From positions 496,001 to 560,000 of the forward strand of contig NZ_FWPT01000002.1 in the NCBI RefSeq assembly GCF_900174585.1: 64,000 nucleotides of DNA, read 5' to 3'. The notes under the pieces are model-generated. The model did not search any database and had not been told where the DNA came from. It worked only from the letters and a program-made list of their open reading frames with translations. Origin of the DNA: Parendozoicomonas haliclonae. GTDB lineage: Bacteria; Pseudomonadota; Gammaproteobacteria; Pseudomonadales; Endozoicomonadaceae. Position numbers and translations under genes: made by a program. Of this stretch, positions 27,584 through 35,723 are shown in pieces (the stretch's first letter is position 1; each line of letters starts with the position of its first letter).

Positions 27584-28537
27584 ATGGATAATAAGCGCAT
27601 AGCGTGTATCGGAGAGTGTATGGTCGAGTTATCCGATCAGGGTAACAACACCTACAAGCGCGCTTTTGCCGGCGACACACTCAACGCGGCTGTCTACCTG
27701 TCCCGATGCCTGCAGGGCACCGGCCACAAGGTGCACTATGTGACCGCCGTAGGGGACGACACCCTCAGCGACATGATGATCTCCGAATGGCAGTCCGAAG
27801 GCATTGTGTGTGACACCATTGCTCACATCAAAGACAAGGCACCAGGGCTTTACTCCATCTCTCTGGATGAGCATGGCGAACGTACCTTTAGTTACTGGCG
27901 TAATGATTCAGCCGCCCGCCGTATGCTGGATAACGGCCTGAACGAAGAGCAGCTGGAGCGTCTGACCGCAAACTTCGATATCCTGTTCCTATCCGGAATT
28001 ACCCTTGCGATCCTGGATACCGAAAGCCGTACACACCTTATGAACCTGCTGCGTAAAGCCCGGGACAATGGCGCTGAAATCGTCTTCGACAGCAACTATC
28101 GTCCGTGCCTATGGGCATCTGAAGATGCGGCCCGTGATGCTATGGGTGAAACGCTGGCACTGGCTACCATGGCACTGGTGACCTTTGATGATGAGCAGGC
28201 TCTGTGGAACGATGAGTCCCCGGAAGCGACTACCAATCGTCTGCGTGAACTGGGTATCGCCAAAGCGGTTGTCAAACTGGGCGCGGAAGGTTGTCTGACC
28301 ATTGACTACAGTGCACAGGACGAAGCGACTCCGGTCACAACAATCCCTGTTGAGAAGGTTGTTGATACCACATCAGCCGGCGACTCCTTCAACGGTGGTT
28401 TCTTGTCCGCCTATATGGAAGGCAAGGATCTGGAAACCTGCTGCCAGCGCGGCAACGCATTGGCTGGTATCGTCATCCAGCATCGGGGTGCCATCATCCC
28501 GAAAGAGATCACCGATACTTTCGCGCAAACAAACTGA
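27584..28537 (+). CDS. kdgK: 2-keto-3-deoxygluconate kinase
   Basis: KdgK (about 317 residues) phosphorylates 2-keto-3-deoxygluconate to KDPG. It is a PfkB/ribokinase-fold protein with the N-terminal substrate segment IACIGECMVELS, the lid region AFAGDTLNAAVYLSR, and the C-terminal PfkB signature with catalytic Asp in DTTSAGDSFNGGF. The frame opens at ATG 27551, which has AGGA nearby. I prefer ATG 27584 because related kinases begin just before IGECM, but the upstream start remains possible. Confidence 0.93.
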   Translation: MDNKRIACIGECMVELSDQGNNTYKRAFAGDTLNAAVYLSRCLQGTGHKVHYVTAVGDDTLSDMMISEWQSEGIVCDTIAHIKDKAPGLYSISLDEHGERTFSYWRNDSAARRMLDNGLNEEQLERLTANFDILFLSGITLAILDTESRTHLMNLLRKARDNGAEIVFDSNYRPCLWASEDAARDAMGETLALATMALVTFDDEQALWNDESPEATTNRLRELGIAKAVVKLGAEGCLTIDYSAQDEATPVTTIPVEKVVDTTSAGDSFNGGFLSAYMEGKDLETCCQRGNALAGIVIQHRGAIIPKEITDTFAQTN

Positions 28538-28540
28538 AAC

Positions 28541-28560
28541 AGGGGCAACAGCCCCTTTTT
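28541..28560 (+). terminator. Intrinsic terminator between kdgK and eda
   Basis: AGGGGC-AACA-GCCCCT followed by a T run (the last five bases are T), three bases after the kdgK stop. The stem is only 6 bp, so partial readthrough into eda is likely. Confidence 0.65.
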
Positions 28561-28588
28561 CATTAAAACGATATTCAGGACTGCAACA

Positions 28589-29218
28589 ATGTCAGCGACT
28601 GTAGAAAAGCTGAAAGAATTAAAAATCATCCCGGTGATTGCCATCGACCGTGCGGAAGACATCATTCCTCTGGGCAAAGCTCTGGCGGAAAACGGCCTGC
28701 CTGCGGCAGAGATCACCCTGCGCACTGAAGCCGGTATTGAAGCCATTCGTCTGCTCCGCGAAGCTCAGCCGGATATGCTGATCGGTGCCGGTACCGTACT
28801 GAATGCCGAGCAGGCTCGTCTGGCCAAGGAAGCCGGCGCCAGCTTTATCGTCTCTCCGGGCTTTAACCCGAATACCGTAAAAGCCTGTCAGGAACTGGGT
28901 ATCGAGATTATTCCGGGTGTGAACAACCCAAGTACCATCGAAGCGGCTCTGGAAATGGGTCTGACTAACCTGAAGTTCTTCCCGGCCGAGCCATCTGGTG
29001 GCGTGAAGATGCTGAAAGCCATGACGGCTCCGTATGTTGGCGTGCAATTTATGCCGACCGGCGGCATAAATGCCAATAACATCAATGATTATTTGGCGAT
29101 TCCACAGGTTGTTGGTTGCGGCGGCAGCTGGATGGTGGAGAAGTCCCTGATCAACGAAGGTCAGTGGGAAGAGATCGGCCGACTGACCCGTGAAGCGGTA
29201 GCAGCTGTTAACGCGTAA
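28589..29218 (+). CDS. eda: KDPG/KHG aldolase
   Basis: Eda (209 residues) cleaves 2-keto-3-deoxy-6-phosphogluconate to pyruvate and glyceraldehyde-3-phosphate, the last step of this pathway and of the Entner-Doudoroff route. The family patterns are IPVIAIDRAEDIIPLGKAL, AAEITLRTEAGIEAI with the catalytic Glu, VLNAEQARLAKEAGASFIVSPGF and the Schiff-base Lys in LKFFPAE, then FMPTGGI. It ends the operon and overlaps the convergent phosphatase gene by 11 bp. Confidence 0.96.
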   Translation: MSATVEKLKELKIIPVIAIDRAEDIIPLGKALAENGLPAAEITLRTEAGIEAIRLLREAQPDMLIGAGTVLNAEQARLAKEAGASFIVSPGFNPNTVKACQELGIEIIPGVNNPSTIEAALEMGLTNLKFFPAEPSGGVKMLKAMTAPYVGVQFMPTGGINANNINDYLAIPQVVGCGGSWMVEKSLINEGQWEEIGRLTREAVAAVNA

Positions 29219-29999
29219 GCTGATTCAATGCCTGATAAAGTGCTGGCGCCGCAGCCAGCGCTTTTCCGCCCTGCGCCAAAAAGCTCTGATCCGGCTCAAG
29301 GATCGTATTCCCTGCTTCTTGATTCAGCAACAGCCCCGCCAAGGCATCCCAGGCATTTAACTGCCCTTCAAAGAAACCATCCACACGCCCTGCTGCAGTC
29401 CAGGCCAGCCCTATACCGGCACTGCCCAGCCGGCGATAGTCGATGCCTTCCGCCAGCAATTGTTTCCCCAATAAATAGCGGTGTTCCTGACCGCCTTTAA
29501 AGGTCACACCTGTTGCGATAACAGCTTCCTGCAGGGATGTTGTTTTACCTGCGGTCAGCACTTCACCATTAAGAGTTGCACCTTCCCCTGCACAGGCAAA
29601 AAACATTTCATCCCGCTCAGGATCCAGCGTCCAGCCACAAACCGTTCGGCCTTGGTAAACCAGAGCCACCAGCACGCAATACAGGGGGATGCCACGAATA
29701 AAATTACCAGTGCCGTCTATAGGGTCAATCACCCAAGTAAAGTCGCTGTTTAAATCGCCAGAATGGTTTTGTGTCCCAAACTCTTCACCAACAATCCGAT
29801 CCTGCGGCCAGCGGGTTTGTATGGCCTGGCGGAGAAACAGTTCAACCTGCCGATCAGCTTCTGAAACAAAGTCCTGCAGGCTTTTGCTCTCAATCTGCAA
29901 TTGATCACGCCGGCGGAAATAGTCTGCCGCCTTCTGCCCGGCAACCCGAATAATGGCATCCATATTCTCACGACGGGCGGCTAACGTATCAGGCGTCAT
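29208..29999 (-). CDS. Inositol-monophosphatase-family phosphatase
   Basis: Mg2+-dependent phosphatase of 263 residues. The metal-binding motifs are GEE (residues 71-73), DPIDGTGNF (residues 92-100) and WDALAG (residues 217-222). The family includes inositol monophosphatase, histidinol phosphatase and CysQ, and I cannot choose between them. It is the last gene of the minus-strand ABC importer operon and overlaps the upstream hydrolase gene by 11 bp, so it probably dephosphorylates the imported compound or a product of it. Confidence 0.85.
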   Translation of the reverse strand: MTPDTLAARRENMDAIIRVAGQKAADYFRRRDQLQIESKSLQDFVSEADRQVELFLRQAIQTRWPQDRIVGEEFGTQNHSGDLNSDFTWVIDPIDGTGNFIRGIPLYCVLVALVYQGRTVCGWTLDPERDEMFFACAGEGATLNGEVLTAGKTTSLQEAVIATGVTFKGGQEHRYLLGKQLLAEGIDYRRLGSAGIGLAWTAAGRVDGFFEGQLNAWDALAGLLLNQEAGNTILEPDQSFLAQGGKALAAAPALYQALNQLTR

Positions 30000-30747
30000 G
30001 CGTTATTTCTCCAGAGGCCATATCAAACAGATCACCACTCTCTGGAACCAAGACACGCTCAATCCCTTCAACCTGAAGCATCATATTTTCTCGAAAATCT
30101 TCCCGAATATGGTAAAGACAGAATGTGGTATCAGGATTAGCATCAACCAGTTTCAGGGTATGGGGAAGATTGCCATGCCACTGTCCACCCGCTTGCTCCG
30201 TAAGCGCAAAGGTTTCGATAAAAGCCATATCTGCCTTGTTAATAAGCTGCTCGCCTTCCTGCCCAACCAAACCATCACCACTATAAAAAAGCGCCTGCTC
30301 ACCCTGAACCAGAATGGATTGATTGGTCACGCTATGGGTTGTGCTGGCAAAGGTCAGTTGGAACGGGCCAACGCTGGAGATTTCATCGGTCGTTATCCAC
30401 ACCAGATCAAACGACCACGGCTTATCGATTCCCCAAAAGGACACTTCAACCAGATGTTTTAAACGTTCCTGACTGTCCGGGTTGCAGATTATCTGCAGCG
30501 GCTTTTTACGTTGCCTGTCGTTTAGCCGAATAAGGTAAGGCCCGAGACCAAAGCAGTGATCAGGGTGAGCGTGGGTAAAGTAGATGGCATCAATCGCTTC
30601 ACCATCGGGATAACAGCTATAAAGCTTCTGGGCCGCAGAGTAACCAAGATCAATTAACAATCGCCAGTCACCCTGCTCAACCACCACGGAAGAGTTAGGG
30701 TGAACAGGGTCAGACGCCTCACCACACCCCAGAACCCGTACCTTCAT
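29989..30747 (-). CDS. Metallo-beta-lactamase-fold hydrolase
   Basis: Cytoplasmic protein of 252 residues in the RNase Z/PhnP-like part of the MBL superfamily. The metal site THAHPDHCFG gives H59, H61, D63 and H64, with further candidate ligands in STTHSVTNQS, FYSGDGLVG and the C-terminal CLYHIRED. Such folds often act as phosphodiesterases. It overlaps the permease gene by ATGA and the phosphatase gene by 11 bp, so the three are coupled. Phosphodiester cleavage before dephosphorylation is an inference. Confidence 0.82.
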   Translation of the reverse strand: MKVRVLGCGEASDPVHPNSSVVVEQGDWRLLIDLGYSAAQKLYSCYPDGEAIDAIYFTHAHPDHCFGLGPYLIRLNDRQRKKPLQIICNPDSQERLKHLVEVSFWGIDKPWSFDLVWITTDEISSVGPFQLTFASTTHSVTNQSILVQGEQALFYSGDGLVGQEGEQLINKADMAFIETFALTEQAGGQWHGNLPHTLKLVDANPDTTFCLYHIREDFRENMMLQVEGIERVLVPESGDLFDMASGEITHDA

Positions 30748-31622
30748 TTGCCGATCCTTGCCAGCATCTCCGGGCGCATAAACTTCTCAACCACCAGCAT
30801 AAACAGAATGGAAGGCACCAGCAGAATCAGGGCGGTAATCGAGGCGATCTGGTAATTGCCCTCCATGCTGGCGTTATACAGCAGCATGGGTAGTGTGATC
30901 ACATCCGGCGCCCCAACAAAGAAAGTGCCGGTGAATTCATCAAGGGATTCAAGAAAGACAAAGATACTCGCAGCCAGAATTCCCGGCAGGGCTTGTGGAA
31001 GAGTAATGGTAAAGAAGGTTCTTAGCGGAGAAGCGCCCAGATTACGGGCCGCCTTTTCCAGATCCTCATCAACACCACTGAAAGCGGCAACTGTAATCCA
31101 GACCGAAAACACCAGCCCGTGCACTGCATGCACCAGAACCACACCTGCTATGGTGCCGTTCAACCCCAGCTCATAGAACAATCGGGCAATATTCATATAC
31201 ACCGCCAGATTAGGAAACGCCTGAGGCATCAAAAACAACAGCATAACCAGAGCCCGTACCGGCATACTCCTTCGGGCTAATGCATAACCGGCCGGAACCG
31301 AGACCAGCAGACAAACAAACACTGTCGTGAGAGCAATGATCACGCTGGTCATCAGGGATGAGAACGCATCGCTGGTCGGGCTGAATACCTGTTCCCAGTA
31401 TTTGGTGCCATAAGTCACCGGCAGTTTATGGGGAAAGTACCAGACTTCAGCCACAGCCCATAAAAGAAGGTTTAATAACGGCCCGAAAATAGCAACGGCC
31501 AACAGCAGAATCAGCAGGGCCTGAATTGCAACGCCTGCGATACCGGCAGGAAACCGGAGCTGAAAACCTTTTCCGGCACTGCCTTCAATCACTGAATCTT
31601 CATGGGAAGCTGTCTGCATCAT
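30744..31622 (-). CDS. ABC importer permease, second subunit
   Basis: Inner-membrane permease of 292 residues with six membrane segments. The coupling EAA loop is DEDLEKAARNLGASPLRTFFTITLPQALPGILAASIF, cited here only by its position at about residues 182-218. It resembles PotC/PhnV-type permeases of importers for polyamines, iron or phosphonates. It overlaps the other permease gene by 4 nt and the hydrolase gene by 4 nt. Confidence 0.9.
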   Translation of the reverse strand: MMQTASHEDSVIEGSAGKGFQLRFPAGIAGVAIQALLILLLAVAIFGPLLNLLLWAVAEVWYFPHKLPVTYGTKYWEQVFSPTSDAFSSLMTSVIIALTTVFVCLLVSVPAGYALARRSMPVRALVMLLFLMPQAFPNLAVYMNIARLFYELGLNGTIAGVVLVHAVHGLVFSVWITVAAFSGVDEDLEKAARNLGASPLRTFFTITLPQALPGILAASIFVFLESLDEFTGTFFVGAPDVITLPMLLYNASMEGNYQIASITALILLVPSILFMLVVEKFMRPEMLARIGK

Positions 31623-32467
31623 GCCGCACCTCCTTTCAGGCTCTGCTGTTGATTACGCATGGAGAAACGGAGGTAGTACCAGGCCAGCCCTGCCGTCATT
31701 AACCAGGAGATAAACCCAAGGGCATTGGCAACACCATAATCGCCATAGGAACTGATGCGGAAAGCCATATCAGCAGTCAGCATGGTTGGCGTACCTGTGC
31801 CAATCATCAGCGGCACACTCAAAACCGAAAGCATGGTCACGATCGATAGAATCAGGGCGACACCAACAGTGCCGGATACCTGCGGCAGGATAATCTGAAA
31901 AAGAATACGGGCTTTACCGGCACCCAGGTTGGCAGCAGCCTGAATCTGAGAACGCTCCATCGCCGCCATGGCACCGGCAATCATCAGCGTAGCAAAGGCT
32001 GTCTGCTTCCAGACAAAGGCAAATACGATGCCACTCCAGTCGAGAAAGGAGACAGCCTCCAGAGGTGTGATCACATCAGCAGACATCAGGGCATTATTCA
32101 TCAGCCCGTTTTTCGCCAGAAACGTCCGCATACATTGAGCGGCAACAATAAAGGGAATAAACAACGGCCAGCGATAAACCGCAGCCAGTACGGCTACCAA
32201 ACGACGATTGCCGGATAAAGTCAGCGTGCCACCGATAGCAATGGATAACAGTGCAATCAAGACAGCAGACAGAGACACAATACCGAGGGTATAAAGAATA
32301 TCCCGCCCATAGAGTTCTATGGCTTTGGCAAAGTGAGCAAAGCCGTAACCTTCCCCCGTAGCAAAGGCAGACTCCATAGAGGCCAGCAGAGGAACAACAA
32401 ATAATCCGACCACCATCAGTAGCGCCGGAACAACCATTAACAGGGTTAAAGTGCGGGACTGGTTCAT
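31619..32467 (-). CDS. ABC importer permease, first subunit
   Basis: Inner-membrane permease of 282 residues with six membrane segments. The EAA-type loop is at about residues 170-200 (MERSQIQAAANLGAGKAR, then FQIILPQVSGTVG). It pairs with the next gene to form the channel. It begins 69 bp after the binding-protein gene on the minus strand. Confidence 0.9.
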   Translation of the reverse strand: MNQSRTLTLLMVVPALLMVVGLFVVPLLASMESAFATGEGYGFAHFAKAIELYGRDILYTLGIVSLSAVLIALLSIAIGGTLTLSGNRRLVAVLAAVYRWPLFIPFIVAAQCMRTFLAKNGLMNNALMSADVITPLEAVSFLDWSGIVFAFVWKQTAFATLMIAGAMAAMERSQIQAAANLGAGKARILFQIILPQVSGTVGVALILSIVTMLSVLSVPLMIGTGTPTMLTADMAFRISSYGDYGVANALGFISWLMTAGLAWYYLRFSMRNQQQSLKGGAA

Positions 32468-32536
32468 AAATCAGCTACAGACAAAAAGATCAGCAAGGAC
32501 AGAACAGCTCTGCCCTTTATTCAGAATTAACGGGTA

Positions 32537-33688
32537 TCAGTTGGAAACCTTACGCTCGTAGCTTTCCTTGATATCGTCAAAGTAAGCTGCCAGCGGGAAG
32601 CTCTGACCTTTACTGGACAGATCCTGCGGCGTGATTTCCTTAAACAGCTTGTTCCAGCTGGCCTGGTCCATCTGCGACTTCACATGTTGGGCATCGATGC
32701 CCGGATACCAGTTAAAGCGCTTCACAATGCCATTGGCCTGCACTTCCGGGCTGGTTGCCAGCTCGACAAAATCACGGGCCAGCTTCATATTTTCAGCCCG
32801 CTTGGGAATCACGTAGTACATAGGCTGGCCAGGCATGCCCGGAGCAATCAGTTGCAGCTTCACACTGGGTGGTACCTTGCCCTGCGCCTGCCAGGAATAG
32901 AACATATCCACCCAAACCGGGCCCATATGAATCTCGCCACGGTTCAGCATATCGAGGGTGCCGGCATTACCCGGAGTAAAGGTCACATTCTCGTTAAAGG
33001 CTTTCAGGGCGCGCAGCGCCTTATCCCAGCCATCTTTGGTTTTAGGATCATAAGAACCGGAGGTCAGAGTGGCGGCATCGGTGCCGTAGGCATAAATCCA
33101 GCCGGTTACGAAGCTCACACCGGACATCCCATTCTTGATGCCGTTGTAGCCAAACACCTTGGGATGTTTTTTGGTAAAGGCGATCAGCTCATCGTAGCTG
33201 GCTGGCGGGTTGGCAATCACATCGCTGTTATAGGCGATAGCGGTCTGGCTATGGAACATTGGCATAACATAGCCGTCTACATTAGCACCCAGCGCGTTCT
33301 TGGTAGTGGAACGGGTCGCCAGCTTGCCGGTATTAATCTCATCCTTAAAGCGGGACAAAAGATCATCTGAAACCAGCTTACCGCCAAACTTCTGGTGCAC
33401 CACGGCCACATCAATATCGTAGCTGTTGGCGCCACTCTTCTGCTGAGCATTCAGCTTTTCATAAATCTTGTTGGAGCCGGCATCTCCCGGGCCTGAACCC
33501 ACAACCCGAACCTTAACCCCGGGATGACTGGCTTCAAATTTCGGGGCCAGATACTCCTTCACATAGTCCACCATATTCTGGCTTCCGGCAGTGGAAACAT
33601 TCAGTACCGTTTCCGCACTGGCAGTACCTGCTCCCAATGAAGTCATAGCCGTAAGACAAAGGCTGACTAACAGATTGTTTTTCTTCAT
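32537..33688 (-). CDS. ABC importer periplasmic substrate-binding protein
   Basis: Extracellular solute-binding protein family 1 member of about 383 residues with a signal peptide (MKKNNLLVSLCLTAMTS..., ending TASA/ET). The mature start VLNVSTAGSQNMVDYVKEYL and the later MFHSQTAIAYNSDVI and GPVWVDMFYSW segments are typical of Fe3+/polyamine/phosphonate-type binding proteins. The frame is open to 33733, but the ATG at 33688 gives a proper signal peptide and has AGGGAT upstream. The ligand is unknown. Confidence 0.88.
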   Translation of the reverse strand: MKKNNLLVSLCLTAMTSLGAGTASAETVLNVSTAGSQNMVDYVKEYLAPKFEASHPGVKVRVVGSGPGDAGSNKIYEKLNAQQKSGANSYDIDVAVVHQKFGGKLVSDDLLSRFKDEINTGKLATRSTTKNALGANVDGYVMPMFHSQTAIAYNSDVIANPPASYDELIAFTKKHPKVFGYNGIKNGMSGVSFVTGWIYAYGTDAATLTSGSYDPKTKDGWDKALRALKAFNENVTFTPGNAGTLDMLNRGEIHMGPVWVDMFYSWQAQGKVPPSVKLQLIAPGMPGQPMYYVIPKRAENMKLARDFVELATSPEVQANGIVKRFNWYPGIDAQHVKSQMDQASWNKLFKEITPQDLSSKGQSFPLAAYFDDIKESYERKVSN

Positions 33689-33763
33689 GCGTTTATCCCT
33701 ATGTTCGTTTTTATGTTTATTACTGCTATCCAAGACTGCTGATCGAGTACTTATAGGTAGTCA

Positions 33764-34822
33764 TCAGGCCGCCTGTTTTCGCGCAGGAAAGATATGGAGT
33801 ACATCAGCCGGAAGCGTGACAGAGACATGAGTGCCTTCCGCCAGAGGCTCCGGGTGATCAATAAGACAGGTGGTCTCACCCAGCTGAACCGTATGACGGT
33901 AGCTCTGGCCAAGATAAGCATTCTGCAGAACTTCCCCCCTCAGGCCTGAGGCAGAAGCATCGGTACTCAATTGAATCTCTTCACTGCGGAAGCGCACATC
34001 AACAGCGCCCTCATCTAAAGGAGAGTTCAGAACAACAGGCTCGCAATGCTCTCCAAGATAGAGATGCAGCCCGTCGTAGGATTGCCGGACTAAGCCGCTC
34101 AGCCGGTTATCCGCGCCCATAAAATCCGCAACAAATGATGTTTGAGGATTGCGGTATAACTCCTGGGGAGAACCCGCTTGTTCAATGCGCCCCTGATTCA
34201 AAATAATGATTCGATCAGCCATGGACATGGCCTCTTCCTGATCATGGGTCACCATCACCGCAGTAAAACCGAGTTTCTTCTGCAGACTCTTGATCTCATG
34301 GCGCACCACGGCCCGAACACGGGCGTCAAGATTGGAAAGAGGTTCATCGAGAAGAAGAATGGAAGGCTGCACAGCCAAGGCCCTGGCCAGAGCGACCCGC
34401 TGGCGCTGCCCACCAGATAAGGCCGTAACCGGGCGGTGTTCATAACCTTCAAGGTTCACCAGCTCCAGCATCTCTTGCACACGCTGCGCGATAGCGGTTT
34501 TATCCATACGCCGCAGCTTCAAGGCATAGGCAATATTCTGGAACACCGTCATATGAGGCCACAGCGCATAGGACTGAAACACCATAGCCATATCCCGCCG
34601 TTCTGGAGGCTGACGGGTTATCTCCTGATCACCTACGAAAATCTGACCAGACTGCACAGGCAAAAAACCGCTTAACACCTGCAACAGTGTTGTTTTGCCA
34701 CAACCGGAAGGGCCCAGCAGCGCAACAAACTCGCCGCGCTGAATATCAAAGGAGATATCTTTCAAAATGGGAGCAGCATCATAACCAGCGGTAACAGCAG
34801 AAACAGAAAGACTTGAGGACAT
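33764..34822 (-). CDS. ABC importer ATP-binding protein
   Basis: Cytoplasmic ATPase of 352 residues with Walker A GPSGCGKTT (residues 37-45), the Q-loop MVFQSYALWPHM, the signature LSGGQRQRVALARAL, Walker B SILLLDEPLSNLD, and a switch His in VMVTHDQEEAMSMAD. A C-terminal TOBE-like domain follows (about residues 235-352). This is the PotA/FbpC type. It is the first gene of the importer operon, which is an unusual but known order. The Shine-Dalgarno sequence is weak. Confidence 0.93.
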   Translation of the reverse strand: MSSSLSVSAVTAGYDAAPILKDISFDIQRGEFVALLGPSGCGKTTLLQVLSGFLPVQSGQIFVGDQEITRQPPERRDMAMVFQSYALWPHMTVFQNIAYALKLRRMDKTAIAQRVQEMLELVNLEGYEHRPVTALSGGQRQRVALARALAVQPSILLLDEPLSNLDARVRAVVRHEIKSLQKKLGFTAVMVTHDQEEAMSMADRIIILNQGRIEQAGSPQELYRNPQTSFVADFMGADNRLSGLVRQSYDGLHLYLGEHCEPVVLNSPLDEGAVDVRFRSEEIQLSTDASASGLRGEVLQNAYLGQSYRHTVQLGETTCLIDHPEPLAEGTHVSVTLPADVLHIFPARKQAA

Positions 34823-34923
34823 AAAAAAGGCGCTGTGCAGTTCATTATTTTTAATGAAATAGACTGCCAGCGCCGGATGATGGTTTTATGACGTATTTGT
34901 TTAGAAAATATGAAAGCAAGGAC

Positions 34924-34940
34924 TGCCAGCACCGCTGGCA
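34924..34940 (-). terminator. Hairpin downstream of the outer-membrane protein gene
   Basis: TGCCAGC-ACC-GCTGGCA, a 7-bp stem, about 45 bp past the stop codon of the minus-strand beta-barrel gene. A T-rich stretch follows at some distance on that strand. A weaker AATCAA/TTGATT repeat (34949-34954 and 34964-34969) lies between. Partial termination before the ABC operon is plausible. Confidence 0.45.
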
Positions 34941-34984
34941 ACCCGCTAAATCAAGGTACTGCTTTGATTAGAAGAAGCCCTTAA

Positions 34985-35485
34985 TTAGAAGAAGTGCAGG
35001 GTGGCGGTCAGGTTGTAGGAACCGACATCCTCACCATCCATCTTGTAGTTGGTGTAGTTCGCGCCCAGCGCGAATGGACCAAACACTTCCATATCCGCAC
35101 CGACAGACCACATCACATCGTAGCCATCATCGTTCTTGAAGCGGCTGGTCTGGCTGGCATCCAGAGTCCAGCGGTGCACGCCACCCTTGGCATAAACCTG
35201 CAGATCACCAAAGTTCCAGCTTGGCTTGATGGCTGCATAGGTGGAATCCAGGGAGACATCACCACCACCCTTCACATTACTAATATCAAAGCGTCCATGA
35301 TTGGTATAACCGCCTTCCACACCGATAAAGGGCAGAATGCCGGTGCCTACGTGCACGCTGTAAGCCGTTTCGTCCTTACCATCAAAGTCGGACTGGCCCA
35401 CAGATACGCCGCCATACAACCAGGAGTCTGCGAAAGAAGCGGAAGAGGCAGACAGGAAGGCCAGCGCCAGAAGAGTCTTTTTCAT
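34985..35485 (-). CDS. Small outer-membrane beta-barrel protein
   Basis: About 166 residues with a signal peptide (MKKTLLALAFLSASSASFA/DS). Alternating aromatic/polar strands follow, and the last residue is a terminal Phe (TLHFF), the outer-membrane sorting signal. The pattern YGGVSVGQSDFDGKDETAYSV with later VEGGYTNHGRFD resembles OmpA-like eight-stranded barrels without the peptidoglycan domain. The frame is open to 35536, but the start at 35485 has AAGGTT upstream and a clean signal peptide. Its role is unknown; it may be a porin-like partner of the importer downstream. Confidence 0.8.
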   Translation of the reverse strand: MKKTLLALAFLSASSASFADSWLYGGVSVGQSDFDGKDETAYSVHVGTGILPFIGVEGGYTNHGRFDISNVKGGGDVSLDSTYAAIKPSWNFGDLQVYAKGGVHRWTLDASQTSRFKNDDGYDVMWSVGADMEVFGPFALGANYTNYKMDGEDVGSYNLTATLHFF

Positions 35486-35723
35486 TTTTAACCTTTTGGT
35501 TCTTATACCGGGCCACATCCAACAGGCATCCCCCAATAAACAATCACGAGAATACCCAGCCCGGCGGAAGGCTTGGATTATAGGGCGGGGAAGCTGCCAC
35601 GCAACCTGTTATGCCGTCCGGTTATCCTGTCAAACAGGTCCTGCCTGCTGACAAATCGGTTAGCCCCATAGAACAGTCTCACCGTGTTTATGCTCTAAGG
35701 CGCTTTACAGCACTTGGGGCAGG

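Noticed and set aside
26451-27680. Long minus-strand frame (409 residues) opposite lgoD
   Set aside because: It is antisense to a well-matched dehydrogenase gene and crosses the lgoD-kdgK junction, and its composition is not protein-like.
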